Shown here: positions 7,985 through 16,584 of the stretch, one piece after another | Position numbering within the stretch: position 1 is the stretch's first letter | How the letters are laid out: every line of letters starts with the position of its first letter | Source of the DNA: Arsenicicoccus sp. oral taxon 190 | Lineage (GTDB): Bacteria > Actinomycetota > Actinomycetes > Actinomycetales > Dermatophilaceae | Reading direction: 5' to 3' | DNA length: 64,000 nucleotides | Assembly: GCF_001189535.1 (NCBI RefSeq) | Contig: NZ_CP012070.1 | Location: 930,001-994,000 of the forward strand | The notes under the pieces: generated by a model | Seen by the model: only the letters and a program-made list of their open reading frames with translations | Databases searched by the model: none | Told to the model about the DNA's origin: nothing | Program-made: the position numbers and the translations under genes

Positions 7985-8962
7985 ATGTCGCAGCCTCGTC
8001 CCCGCCTCGTCGTCCTCACCGCCGACGGCACGCAGCCCCCCGGCAACGAGGCCGCGCTCCGGTCCCTCGCCGACCTCCGCTACGCCACCGAGGCGGACCT
8101 GGCCGAGGCGCTGCCGGGCGCGGACGTGCTCTTCTCGTGGGACTTCTTCAGCGGCGCGCTCCGCGCGGCGTGGCCGGCCGCCGACGCGCTGCGGTGGGTC
8201 CACGTGGCCGCCGCCGGGGTCGACGCGATGCTCTTCGGCGAGCTCGCCGAGTCCTCGGTGGTCGTGACCAACTCCCGCGGCGTCTTCGACCAGCCCATCG
8301 CGGAGTTCGTGCTCGCCTCCGTGCTCGCCCACGACAAGCTGCTGCACGAGAGCAAGGCGCTGCAGCGGCGGCACGAGTGGCGCCACCGCGAGGTCACCCG
8401 CACCGCAGGGCGACATGTGCTCGTGGTCGGGACCGGCGCCATCGGGCGGGCCTGCGGCCAGCTGCTGCGCGCCGCGGGGCTGCAGGTCCGAGGCGCCGGT
8501 CGCCGAGCCGTCTCCGGCGACCCCGACCTCGGCGAGATCGTGCTGACCAGCGAGCTCGCGCAGCACGTCGGCTGGGCCGACCACGTCGTCCTGATCGCCC
8601 CGCTCACCCCGCAGACGCGCCACGTCGTGTCCGCCGAGGTGCTCGCCGCCATGAAACCCACCGCCCACCTCATCAACGTCGGACGCGGCGCCCTCGTCGA
8701 CGAGACCGCCCTCGTGGCCGCGCTGCAGCGGGGCGAGATCGCCGCGGCCTCCCTCGACGTCGTCGAGACCGAGCCGCTGCCCGACGACTCCCCGCTGTGG
8801 GACCTCGAGCAGGTCGCGCTGTCCGCCCACATGTGCGGCGACGTCGTGGGGTGGCGCGACGAGCTGGCCGCCCTCTTCGAGGACAACCTGCGCCGCTACG
8901 TGGCTGGGCGGAGCCTGCGCAACGTGGTCGACAAGCACAGCGGTTTCGTGGCGCGCGGGTGA
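7985..8962 (+). CDS. D-2-hydroxyacid dehydrogenase family protein
   Basis: 325 residues. The NAD-binding domain has VVGTGAIGRACGQLL, then APLTPQTRHVV, the INVGRGALVDE strand with the catalytic Arg region, and DVVETEPLP with the acidic partner. The catalytic His is in LSAHMCGD. The family reduces 2-oxoacids to D-2-hydroxyacids using NAD(P)H. The ATG at 7985 is preferred over upstream codons that overlap the operator. It is divergent from the catabolic operon with a shared GntR site, so it may dispose of or supply a 2-keto intermediate. The exact substrate is not visible. Confidence 0.85.
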   Translation: MSQPRPRLVVLTADGTQPPGNEAALRSLADLRYATEADLAEALPGADVLFSWDFFSGALRAAWPAADALRWVHVAAAGVDAMLFGELAESSVVVTNSRGVFDQPIAEFVLASVLAHDKLLHESKALQRRHEWRHREVTRTAGRHVLVVGTGAIGRACGQLLRAAGLQVRGAGRRAVSGDPDLGEIVLTSELAQHVGWADHVVLIAPLTPQTRHVVSAEVLAAMKPTAHLINVGRGALVDETALVAALQRGEIAAASLDVVETEPLPDDSPLWDLEQVALSAHMCGDVVGWRDELAALFEDNLRRYVAGRSLRNVVDKHSGFVARG

Positions 8963-9015
8963 ACTCCGCGGGTCGCGCGGCTACGACGACCCCGCGATCG
9001 GGCATCCGTGGCCAC

Positions 9016-9818
9016 ATGAGCGCCACCACGGCACACGACCTGACCGGGGACTGGAGCGGCCCGCTGGTCGCGACGGCCATCCACGCCGGGCACGACCTGC
9101 GCGCGGAGACCGCCGCCCTGATGACCCTCGACGAGGGCGACCGGCTGCGGGAGGAGGACCCGCACACCGGCGTGATCGCCGCCGGGACGCCCGCGACCGT
9201 CGTGGTGCACCGCTCCCGCTTCGAGGTCGACCTCAACCGGGACCGCGACGGCAGCGTCTACCGCACCCCCTCCGAGTGCTGGGGCCTGCGCGTATGGCGC
9301 ACCAACCCGCTGCCCGCCGACGTCGCCGAACGCTCCCGGGAGCTGCACGACGCGTTCTACCGCGACCTCGCCGCCCGCCTCGACGAGGTCGCCGCCCGCG
9401 GGCCCTTCGTGGTCTACGACGTCCACTCCTACAACCACCGCCGCGCCGGCGCCGACCAACCGGCCGAGCCCGACGCGACAACCCCGAGGTCAACCTCGGG
9501 ACCGGCTCGCTGGACCGGGAGCGGTTCGCGCCGGTCGTCGCGGCCTTCACCGGGTCGCTGGCGGCCGTGGAGACCAGCACGGGCCGCCTCGACGTGCGGG
9601 AGAACGTCCGGTTCCGCGGCGCCCACCTGTCGCGCTGGGTCAACACGCGCTACCGCGGCCTCGGGTGCGCGCTGGCGCTGGAGTTCAGGAAGACCTTCAT
9701 GGACGAGTGGACCGGCGAGGTCGACCAGGCGCGGCTGGTCGAGCTGCGCGACGCCCTCGCGGCGACCCACGAGCCCGTGACCGCGGCCCTGGCGCAGCTG
9801 GGGCGGGGCGGCCGGTGA
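9016..9818 (+). pseudogene. N-formylglutamate amidohydrolase family (HutG-like), one-base frameshift
   Basis: Frame 1 from ATG 9016 reads TAIHAGHDLR, CWGLRVWRTNPLP and VVYDVHSYNHRR, typical of the N-formylglutamate amidohydrolase fold with its zinc and substrate residues. At about 9470-9480 the reading moves to another frame, where NPEVNLGTGSLDRERFAPVV and DVRENVRFRGAHLSRWVN complete the same fold. Restoring one C after GACGC rejoins the halves, so a single-base deletion or sequence error is likely. The 3' end overlaps the next gene by four bases (GTGA). It is the first gene of a three-gene operon with the QEGLA metallopeptidase and an ATP-grasp ligase. The HutG reaction itself is not assured; cleavage of another N-acyl amino acid is possible. 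Confidence 0.8.
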
Positions 9819-10993
9819 GCCCGCAGGCCCCCGCCGCCGGGGGCCTGGCGGCCGCGGACCTCGCCGCCGACCACGCGCTGGCGCAGATCTCGACGGACAT
9901 CCGCTTTCTGCTGGACGTGACCCCCACCGACGCGGCGGCGGTGCGGGACAGGTTCGTGACCGAGGGCGGGGAGCCGGAGTTCGCCTACCGCGACCTGTCG
10001 ACCGACCCCGACGTCGTCGAGCAGATGCTGCGCGGGGTGGACCTGGACGCCGTGCAGGACCCCACCCTCGCGCACCTGCTCCGCGCCAAGCACCGCGAGA
10101 TCGAGCTGCAGGCCGAGATGCTGCGGGCGCGGTGCACCGACGACTTCCTCGCGCTGTCCCTGGAGGCCTACGGCGGGGTGTCGCCGTGGCTGCTCGCCAC
10201 CGGCGAAAAGCTGCTGACCGCGCTGCCTCCCGAGGAGGACGCCGCGCCCCTGGACGCCCAGGCCTTCCTCGCCGTCGCCGAGGCCGAGATCGGGCACTAC
10301 CGGGCGCTCGACCCGGACGTCGACATGCGGGTGCAGCTGCGCGACGACGTCTCGGGGGTGATGGTCGAGGGCAACGCGCTGATGATCCCCGAGCACGCCC
10401 GCATCGCCGTCAGCCGCGCCGACGCCCTGCTCCAGCACGAGGTGGGGACCCACCTGGTCACCCAGGTCAACGGCGCCCGGCAGCCGATCCGCTGCCTCGG
10501 GGCGGGTCTGGCGGCATACGACGAGACCCAGGAGGGGCTCGCGGTGCTCGCCGAGATCGCCTGCGGCGGCCTGACCGTCGCGCGGCTGCGCCAGCTGGGC
10601 GCGCGCGTCGTGACCGTGCACCGGATCACCTCGGGGGCGTCGTTCAGCGAGGCCTACCAGGGGCTGACCGAGGCCGGCGTGCCGCGGGCGAGCGCCTTCA
10701 CGACCACGATGCGCGTCTACCGCGCGGGCGGGCTGACGAAGGACGCGATCTACCTGCGCGGCCTGCTCGAGCTGCTCGAGCACGTGTCCCGCGGGGGAGC
10801 GCTGGACCTGTTCTTCCTCGGCAAGTTCTCGCTGCGCGACCTGCCCCTGGTCAGCGACCTGCACGCGCGAGGCGTGCTCGCCGAGCCCCTGGTCACCCCC
10901 CGATACCTGCTCGACCCCGAGGCCACGGACCGCATCGCGCGGGCCGCGGCCGCCGACCACCTGACCGACCTCACGATGGAGGCCACCACATGA
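9815..10993 (+). CDS. DUF1704 / QEGLA-motif metallopeptidase (MATCAP-like fold)
   Basis: 392 residues from GTG 9815. It carries the HEXXXH zinc motif as LLQHEVGTHLV (His208, Glu209, His213) and the diagnostic QEGLA at about 239-243, whose Glu is the likely third ligand. The family is annotated in bacteria as flavohemoglobin expression-modulating QEGLA protein. Its animal members (MATCAP) are tyrosine carboxypeptidases acting on alpha-tubulin. A C-terminal carboxypeptidase activity is therefore plausible here, but the bacterial substrate is unknown. It overlaps its upstream neighbour by four bases and the downstream ATP-grasp ligase by four bases (ATGA), so the three are translated together. 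No signal peptide is seen, so it is cytoplasmic. Confidence 0.85.
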   Translation: MSPQAPAAGGLAAADLAADHALAQISTDIRFLLDVTPTDAAAVRDRFVTEGGEPEFAYRDLSTDPDVVEQMLRGVDLDAVQDPTLAHLLRAKHREIELQAEMLRARCTDDFLALSLEAYGGVSPWLLATGEKLLTALPPEEDAAPLDAQAFLAVAEAEIGHYRALDPDVDMRVQLRDDVSGVMVEGNALMIPEHARIAVSRADALLQHEVGTHLVTQVNGARQPIRCLGAGLAAYDETQEGLAVLAEIACGGLTVARLRQLGARVVTVHRITSGASFSEAYQGLTEAGVPRASAFTTTMRVYRAGGLTKDAIYLRGLLELLEHVSRGGALDLFFLGKFSLRDLPLVSDLHARGVLAEPLVTPRYLLDPEATDRIARAAAADHLTDLTMEATT

Positions 10994-12033
10994 AGATCGG
11001 ATTCGTCGTCAACGACGTCGCCACCGAGCAGTCCGTCTACACCACCACCCGCCTCGCCATGGGCGCCACCCAGCTCGGCCACGAGGCCTGGCTGATGGGC
11101 ATCGGCGACTTCGGCTACGAGCCCGACGGGTCGCTCTCGGCCCGGGCCCGCCGCGGCACCGCCAAGAACTACCGGTCGCTGGAGCGCTACCTCGCCGACG
11201 TGCAGAAGCCCGACGACGAGGAGATCCTGCCGCTCGGCGACCTCGACGTCGTGATGCTGCGCAGCGACCCCGCCGAGGACGCCAACGAGAACCCCTGGGC
11301 CAACAACGCCGGCGTCGCCTTCGGCCAGCTCATGGCCAACGCCGGCGTGCTCGTCGTCAACGACCCCACCACCCTGGCGAGCGCCCTGTCCAAGGCCTAC
11401 GTCCAGCACTTCCCGGAGGCGGTGCGGCCGCACACGCTGATCTCCCGCGACCAGGAGCGGATCTCCGGCTTCGTCGACGAGCTCGGCGGGCGGGCGGTGC
11501 TCAAGCCGCTGCAGGGGTCGGGCGGCTCGGGGGTCTTCCTGGTCGACCGCAAGGAGTCCCCCAACCTCAAGCAGATCATCGAGGCCATCGCCCGCGACGG
11601 CTACGTCGTCGCCCAGGAGTACCTCCCCGACGCCACGGACGGCGACGTGCGGATGTTCGTGATGAACGGCCGGCTCCTCGAGGTCGACGGCAAGCCGGCC
11701 GCCTTCCGGCGCCGGGCCAGCGGCGACGACATCCGCTCCAACATGTCGGCGGGCGGCAAGGCGGTCAAGGCCCAGGTCACCGACGAGATGCTGGCGCTCG
11801 TGGACGCCGTCCGGCCCAAGCTGGTCTCCGACGGGATGTTCCTGGTCGGGCTCGACGTCGTCGGCGACAAGCTGATGGAGGTCAACGTCTTCAGCCCCGG
11901 CGGGCTCGGGTCGTGCGAGGCGCTGCACGGGGTCGACTTCGTCCCGGCGATCATCGGGGCGCTCGAGCACAAGGTGGCGATGCGCGCGCACTACGGCCGC
12001 GAGCTCAAGAACATCGACCTCGCGACGCTCTGA
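10990..12033 (+). CDS. GshB/RimK-like ATP-grasp ligase
   Basis: 347 residues. The N-terminal part (MKIGFVVNDV) resembles glutathione synthetase pre-ATP-grasp domains. The ATP-grasp core has RAVLKPLQGSGGSGVFLVDR for nucleotide binding, VVAQEYLPDATDGDVRMFV, the Arg-rich AAFRRRASGDDIRSN loop, and the Mg-binding end GLDVVGDKLMEVNVFSPGG. Such enzymes form a peptide or amide bond through an acyl phosphate. It is the last gene of the amidohydrolase-QEGLA operon. A ligase beside a predicted carboxypeptidase suggests opposing addition and removal of a residue on one substrate. That pairing is inference. Confidence 0.87.
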   Translation: MKIGFVVNDVATEQSVYTTTRLAMGATQLGHEAWLMGIGDFGYEPDGSLSARARRGTAKNYRSLERYLADVQKPDDEEILPLGDLDVVMLRSDPAEDANENPWANNAGVAFGQLMANAGVLVVNDPTTLASALSKAYVQHFPEAVRPHTLISRDQERISGFVDELGGRAVLKPLQGSGGSGVFLVDRKESPNLKQIIEAIARDGYVVAQEYLPDATDGDVRMFVMNGRLLEVDGKPAAFRRRASGDDIRSNMSAGGKAVKAQVTDEMLALVDAVRPKLVSDGMFLVGLDVVGDKLMEVNVFSPGGLGSCEALHGVDFVPAIIGALEHKVAMRAHYGRELKNIDLATL

Positions 12034-12062
12034 CCCTGCCGCCTCCTCGGGCAGGGTCAGAG
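12028..12062 (+). terminator. Strong stem-loop terminator after the QEGLA operon
   Basis: Perfect 13-base arms CTCTGACCCTGCC and GGCAGGGTCAGAG enclose a nine-base loop. The left arm contains the TGA stop of the ATP-grasp gene. There is no clear T tract, as is common in high-GC actinobacteria. It also lies downstream of the converging lipoprotein gene. Confidence 0.75.
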
Positions 12063-12095
12063 CCGGCCGCGATCACGAGCGGTCGTCGGCACCGG

Positions 12096-13079
12096 TCAGT
12101 GGCGGTGGCTGCCCGTCGTCTCGAGCCGCCCGTTGACCACCGCGACCTCCACCGGCACGTGCGGCAGGTCGAAGGTCTTGTCGACCGTGCCTGCGGACAG
12201 GTCGATGACGGTCAGCCTGCGGTGGTCGGCGTCGGTGACGTAGGCCTTGAAGCCGGACACCGTGATGGCCGGACCGGGCTGCTGCCAGTCCTCCTTCTCC
12301 TGCCACGGCTCGATGGCCTTGATCGAGGCGGTCACCTTCCTGGTCTGCGGGTCGATGACCTTGACGCTGCCGTCGTAGGTCAGCACGAGCCCCTCACCGT
12401 GCGGTCCCCGCGCGAGCGAGCGGAACCAGTAGGGCGAGCCGACGTCGACCGTCGACAGCGTCGCCGTGCGGGTGTCGATCAGCGCCGCGCGGGTGGGGCG
12501 CTCCTGCTTGGCGGCCTTGTCGACCTTGTAGTCGCCGAGCACGACGGGCCAGTCGTGGCCGCCCGCGAGGTTGCCCGACCGTGAGTAGGCGTCCGCGACC
12601 TTGACCTTGTGGAAGGCCCCGTCGCGGTAGACCACGGGGCCGTTGGTGCAGCCGAAGACGGCGGTGTCCCCCGTGGCCGTCGGCTTCGCGGCCGCCTCGC
12701 CGTGCACGCCCGGGCAGTCCCGGGTCTCGGCGACGACCTTGCCGTCCTTGAGCACCTGCACCGTGGACCGCGACTCCTGCGTGCCCTGCGTGGTGATCAG
12801 CGAGCCGTCGCCGAGCTCAAAGGCCACCCCGTGGTGCGGCGCGGCGGTCTTGTGCTTCTTGCCGGTCCGGGTGTCGATGGTGGTGAGGCCCTGCTCGTGA
12901 CTCATCACGAGGCGCGGCGACAGCGAGGCGACCTCGCGCTCGCCGGAGCCGGCGGCGGCGGGCGACGCCGTGCCGGTGGTGGACGTGGTGGACGTCTCGG
13001 CGCCCGGCTGACCGCAGGCGGCGAGGAGGGCGACGGAGCTGGCGAGCCCGGCGAGGACGCGGAGGGAGGGGGTGTGCAT
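12096..13079 (-). CDS. aztD: AztD-like zinc metallochaperone lipoprotein (beta-propeller)
   Basis: 327 residues. A signal peptide ends in the lipobox SVALLAAC, so the protein is lipid-anchored outside the membrane. A Ser/Thr linker leads into repeating blade-like segments (GLTTIDTRTGKKHK, GSLITTQGTQESRS, ALIDTRTATLSTVDVG, DGSVKVIDPQTRKV, VTDADHRRLTVIDLSAGTV). Histidines cluster at APHHGVAFE, CPGVHGEAA and the C-terminal GSHRH. This pattern fits AztD, the propeller that hands zinc to AztABC importers. A Zur-like palindrome sits immediately upstream, supporting zinc-starvation induction. No aztABC genes are in the window. A generic propeller lipoprotein is the alternative. Confidence 0.62.
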   Translation of the reverse strand: MHTPSLRVLAGLASSVALLAACGQPGAETSTTSTTGTASPAAAGSGEREVASLSPRLVMSHEQGLTTIDTRTGKKHKTAAPHHGVAFELGDGSLITTQGTQESRSTVQVLKDGKVVAETRDCPGVHGEAAAKPTATGDTAVFGCTNGPVVYRDGAFHKVKVADAYSRSGNLAGGHDWPVVLGDYKVDKAAKQERPTRAALIDTRTATLSTVDVGSPYWFRSLARGPHGEGLVLTYDGSVKVIDPQTRKVTASIKAIEPWQEKEDWQQPGPAITVSGFKAYVTDADHRRLTVIDLSAGTVDKTFDLPHVPVEVAVVNGRLETTGSHRH

Positions 13080-13091
13080 GGCCGCAGGCTA

Positions 13092-13110
13092 AATGATATC
13101 GGTTCTCATT
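13092..13110 (-). promoter_or_regulatory. Zur-like operator overlapping the lipoprotein promoter
   Basis: On the minus strand AATGAGAACCGATATCATT has AATGA/TCATT arms, the pattern of actinobacterial Zur boxes. It ends only 12 bases before the ATG. The -10-like TATCAT inside it suggests a leaderless or very short-leader transcript that Zur binding would block. It is strikingly AT-rich for this window. Confidence 0.6.
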
Positions 13111-13145
13111 CCAAGTATGGGTGTGTCGGGGCCTGGCGCCACGCA

Positions 13146-13192
13146 GCCGTGGCCCGCCGACGCTCTCGGGCAGAGCGCCGACGGGCCACGGC
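13146..13192 (-). terminator. Stem-loop terminator after the dicarboxylate symporter
   Basis: Arms GCCGTGGCCCG and CGGGCCACGGC, with an inner CGCTCT/AGAGCG pair, form a long interrupted hairpin 21 bases beyond the symporter stop. Confidence 0.65.
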
Positions 13193-13212
13193 AGGGTGGT
13201 CGCAGCGGCAGG

Positions 13213-14568
13213 TCAGGCGTGGGCCGCCGCGGGCTCGGCGGACAGCGAGACGGGGGCGGCGGCGTCATACGCGGCCGTGTCGAGGAGCTTTTCGCGCCGG
13301 GCGACGATGACCTGGACGAGGACCTGGCCCGCCACGTTGGTGGCGGTGCGGCCCATGTCGAGGATCGGGTCGATCGCGAGCAGCAGCCCGACCCCTGCGA
13401 GGGGCAGGCCCAGCGTGGACAGCGTCAGGGTCAGCATGACGATCGCGCCGGTCAGACCAGCCGTCGCGGCCGAGCCGATGACGGAGACGACCACGATCAG
13501 CAGGTAGTCCAGCGGCGACAGCGACAGGCCGAAGAACTGCGCGACGAAGATGGCCGCGATGGCCGGGTAGATCGCCGCGCAGCCGTCCATCTTGGTGGTC
13601 GCGGCGAGCGGGCTCGCGAAGGAGGCGTACTCCCGCGGCACCCCGAGCGACTCGGTCACCCGCTGGGTCACGGGCAGCGTGCCGAGCGACGAGCGCGAGA
13701 CGAAGGCCAGCTGGATCGCCGGCCAGGCGCCCTTGTAGAAGCTGCGCGGGCTGAGGCCGTGCGCCAGCAGCAGCACCGGGTAGAGCACGAGCAGCACCAG
13801 GGCGAGACCGGCGTAGATCGCGAGGGCGAAGGTGCCGAGCTGCCCGAGCGAGGACCAGCCGTAGGTCGCGACCGCGCGCCCGATCAGGCCGATGGTCCCG
13901 AGCGGGGCGAGCAGGATGACCCACCACAGCACCTTCTGCACGATGGCGAGGGCGCTGGCGTTGAGGCGCAGGAAGGGCTCGGCCTGCTCGCCGACCTTGA
14001 GCGCGGCGATGCCGATGACCAGCGCGATCACGACGAGCTGCAGCGCCTTGAAGGAGACCGAGGTCTCCAGGGCACCGTCGACCTGGTGGGTCGTGACGGA
14101 CAGGCCGAAGATGTTGGCGGGCACGAGCTGGTCGATGAAGTCGAGCCAGCCGCCCTGCGTGGTGGGCGCCTTGGCGGCGGTCTCGCTCACGCTCGTGTGG
14201 TGGCCGGGCTGGACCAGCAGGCCGAGGCCGATGCCGATGAGCACCGAGGCGAGGGCCGTGATCGCGAACCACAGCAGCGTCTTGCCGGCGAGCCGGGCCG
14301 CGTTGGCGACGCCGCGCAGGTTGGCGATGGAGGCGATGATCGCGGTGACGACCAGCGGCGGGACGAGCACCTTGAGGAAGGTGACGAAGGTGCTGCCGAT
14401 GGTGGACAGCGTCACGGTCAGCCAGTTGTCCCCGCCGTCCGCGGTGGGGCCGATGGCGCGGGCGACCCAGCCGAGCGCGAGCCCGAGGACCAGGGCCAGC
14501 AGGATCTGGATGCTGAAGGAGGGGAGCCGGAGGCGCCTGGTGGGCGTGACGCTCGCGGAGCTGGACAT
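13213..14568 (-). CDS. DAACS-family dicarboxylate/amino-acid:cation symporter (GltP/DctA-like)
   Basis: 451-residue inner-membrane symporter for glutamate, aspartate or C4-dicarboxylates, driven by Na+ or H+. Eight helices and two re-entrant hairpins are evident from hydrophobicity. The serine-rich hairpin is SRSSLGTLPVT, followed by TTKMDGCAAIYPAIAAIF. The substrate/cation site is DPILDMGRTATNVAGQ, with the conserved Asp and Asn. The chosen ATG has AGAAGG upstream. It is monocistronic with its own terminator. The long upstream extension to 15060 overlaps the SRPBCC gene and is not coding. Confidence 0.92.
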   Translation of the reverse strand: MSSSASVTPTRRLRLPSFSIQILLALVLGLALGWVARAIGPTADGGDNWLTVTLSTIGSTFVTFLKVLVPPLVVTAIIASIANLRGVANAARLAGKTLLWFAITALASVLIGIGLGLLVQPGHHTSVSETAAKAPTTQGGWLDFIDQLVPANIFGLSVTTHQVDGALETSVSFKALQLVVIALVIGIAALKVGEQAEPFLRLNASALAIVQKVLWWVILLAPLGTIGLIGRAVATYGWSSLGQLGTFALAIYAGLALVLLVLYPVLLLAHGLSPRSFYKGAWPAIQLAFVSRSSLGTLPVTQRVTESLGVPREYASFASPLAATTKMDGCAAIYPAIAAIFVAQFFGLSLSPLDYLLIVVVSVIGSAATAGLTGAIVMLTLTLSTLGLPLAGVGLLLAIDPILDMGRTATNVAGQVLVQVIVARREKLLDTAAYDAAAPVSLSAEPAAAHA

Positions 14569-14648
14569 GGGACCTTCTCTGACGCAGGGATGGATAACGC
14601 AGACGACAAGTCTGCATAACGCGACATTATTCCAGCCCGTATGCCGTG

Positions 14649-15116
14649 CTAGCGCCCCGCCCGCTCCGCCTCCGCCCCGATGTCGGCGATCTCGGTCGCG
14701 AGCATGGTCCGCGCGACGCGGACGCAGACGGGCCGCAGCAGCCACCAGAGCAGCCGCTGGGCGGGGGTGGCGTCGGCGTGCCGCACCCCCAGCGTGAGCG
14801 CCAGCCGGGTCCCGCGCGCGTGCCGGGTGAGGTCGGTGGTCGTGACGTGGTCCACGCCGTCGGTCGTGCCGGTCACCACGGTGCGCCACGGCTGCTGGAT
14901 CTCGGCCACCCGCATCAGGTGGCGCTTCGGACGTCCGAGCGTCACCCGCGTCTCGCGCCACTGGCAGCCGACCCGGTAGGCCAGCCCCGTGACCGGCTCG
15001 AGCTCGCGCAGGTTGGACCGCACCTGCGGCGCGCGCTCCAGATCGGTGAGCACCCGCCACACCTGCTCGGGGGTGGCGGCGACCACGCCACTCACGGTGA
15101 CGCTCTGCCGAAACAC
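14649..15116 (-). CDS. SRPBCC (START/Bet v 1 fold) family protein
   Basis: 155 residues. It begins FRQSVTVSGVVAATPEQVWRVL, the usual first strand and helix of the SRPBCC superfamily, then LREL-VTGLAYRVG and a long C-terminal helix (RLLWWLLRPVCVRVARTML). The fold binds hydrophobic ligands in a cavity, and no catalytic residues can be assigned. Monocistronic on the minus strand. Confidence 0.75.
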   Translation of the reverse strand: MFRQSVTVSGVVAATPEQVWRVLTDLERAPQVRSNLRELEPVTGLAYRVGCQWRETRVTLGRPKRHLMRVAEIQQPWRTVVTGTTDGVDHVTTTDLTRHARGTRLALTLGVRHADATPAQRLLWWLLRPVCVRVARTMLATEIADIGAEAERAGR

Positions 15117-15252
15117 GGTGACCTCCCGTCGACGCGGTGACGCCTGACAGGCTAGCGGGAAGGGTCTGTCAGACCTCCGTGCTTGAGTGTCCGTGTCAGA
15201 GCTGGGGGCAGCGACGAGCGGCCGAGGTCGGCCGGCGAGAGGTGTGGGTGTG

Positions 15253-16584
15253 ATGGGTGGCAGGGGTTTCCCGGGCGGGATGGACGATTCCGGGCAGAGC
15301 GGGCGGCGCGCGGACGTCGCGGCGGCGACCCGGGGGCTGGCGCTGGAGGGGGTGCGAGGCCTGGCGGCCGGCTCGACCTGGGCGCTCGACGTGGCCGTGA
15401 CGGGCCTGGTCGCCCTCGCCCACGAGGAGCAGGCCCGGGCCGTGGTCGAGCAGACGCTGGTCGACCGGGCGCGGCAGGTCGTGGCCGAGCAGTGGCGGGC
15501 GGGCTGGCAGCCGCTCGACCTGCACCACGTGGTCCAGCGGGAGCGGCTGCACCGGCAGGCCGCGCCCGAGACGGTCGCGCAGGTCGCGCAGCTGCTGGGC
15601 GACGTGATGGCGCTGGACCTGGCGGCCTACCCCCGCTCCACGGTGGAGCGCCGGTGGCACGACCAGCTGGAGCTGGCGGAGGCAGCGGTGTGGTGGCCGG
15701 AGGGACAGACGCTCCTGGGCGCGCGCGGCCGCAGCTGGGGCAGCGAGACGCTCGCGGTCGAGGCGCTGCTGCGGCTCGAGCACGTGCTGCGGGCACTACC
15801 GGAGATCCAGCAGCTGGGCGCCCTGCCGGGTGAGGCGGTCGCGCCGCGGGCGGCGGCTGCGCAGGCCCACGTCGACGACAAGGTGCTGGCCCGCGTCCGG
15901 CAGCTGCTGGCCAAGGCCGAGTCCACGCCCTACGAGGCCGAGGCCGAGACGTTCACGGCCGGGGCGCAGGCCCTGATGAGCCGGCACAGCATCGACCTCG
16001 CCATGCTGGCGGCGGCCGCCCGGCCCGGGGCCGCCGAGCGCCCGGACGGGCGGCGGCTGTGGATCGAGACGCCCTACGTCCGGGAGAAGGTCCTGCTGCT
16101 GGGCGCCGTCGCCGAGGCCAACCGGTCGCGGACCGTGTGGTCCAAGGAGGACGGCTTCGTCACGCTGCTCGGCTTCGGGCCCGACCTCGATGCGGTCGAG
16201 ACCCTCTACACGTCGCTGCTGGTGCAGGCCACCCGGGCGATGCACGCCGAGGGGCGGCGGCTCGACCGGTTCGGCGGGTCGCGGACCCGCAGCTTCCGGC
16301 AGTCCTTCCTCGCCGCCTTCGCCACCCGCATCGGGGAGCGGCTGACCGCCGTGACCGAGGCCGAGACCAGCCAGGCCGCCGCCGACCTCGCCGCCGGCGG
16401 GGGCCGGGACCTGGTCCCGGTCCTGCAAGAGCGCACCGCTGCCGTGGAGGGCTACGTCGAGGAGCTGTTCCCCCGGCTGCGGCGGGTCCGCATGTCGGCC
16501 GGGCGGGACCGTGAGGGCTGGGTGCGGGGACGCAGAGCCGCCGACCAGGCCGCTCTGGCGTGGGGTCGTGCGGTCAGCCGCTGA
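15253..16584 (+). CDS. DUF2786 domain-containing protein
   Basis: 443 residues from ATG 15253 (GAGAGG upstream); a GTG at 15187 would add 22 residues. The DUF2786 signature is in the middle: VRQLLAKAESTPYEAEAETF then AQALMSRHSIDLAML. The C-terminal half (KVLLLGAVAEANRSRTVW, LTSLLVQATRAM-like segments) resembles the companion domain usually found with DUF2786. Function is unknown. Related proteins occur in phages and actinobacterial chromosomes. It converges with the flippase gene and their stop codons overlap by 11 bases. Confidence 0.8.
   Translation: MGGRGFPGGMDDSGQSGRRADVAAATRGLALEGVRGLAAGSTWALDVAVTGLVALAHEEQARAVVEQTLVDRARQVVAEQWRAGWQPLDLHHVVQRERLHRQAAPETVAQVAQLLGDVMALDLAAYPRSTVERRWHDQLELAEAAVWWPEGQTLLGARGRSWGSETLAVEALLRLEHVLRALPEIQQLGALPGEAVAPRAAAAQAHVDDKVLARVRQLLAKAESTPYEAEAETFTAGAQALMSRHSIDLAMLAAAARPGAAERPDGRRLWIETPYVREKVLLLGAVAEANRSRTVWSKEDGFVTLLGFGPDLDAVETLYTSLLVQATRAMHAEGRRLDRFGGSRTRSFRQSFLAAFATRIGERLTAVTEAETSQAAADLAAGGGRDLVPVLQERTAAVEGYVEELFPRLRRVRMSAGRDREGWVRGRRAADQAALAWGRAVSR

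Noticed and set aside
2109..8267. 2052-residue plus-strand ORF over the catabolic operon
   Set aside because: It is the antisense shadow of the aminotransferase, M24 and aldehyde dehydrogenase genes. Its Asp/Gly/Arg-rich composition and lack of motifs are typical of GC-rich frame artefacts.
13093..14619. 508-residue ORF antisense to the dicarboxylate symporter
   Set aside because: Repeats of Gly, Asp, Arg and Glu with no motifs; the opposite strand encodes a clear DAACS protein.
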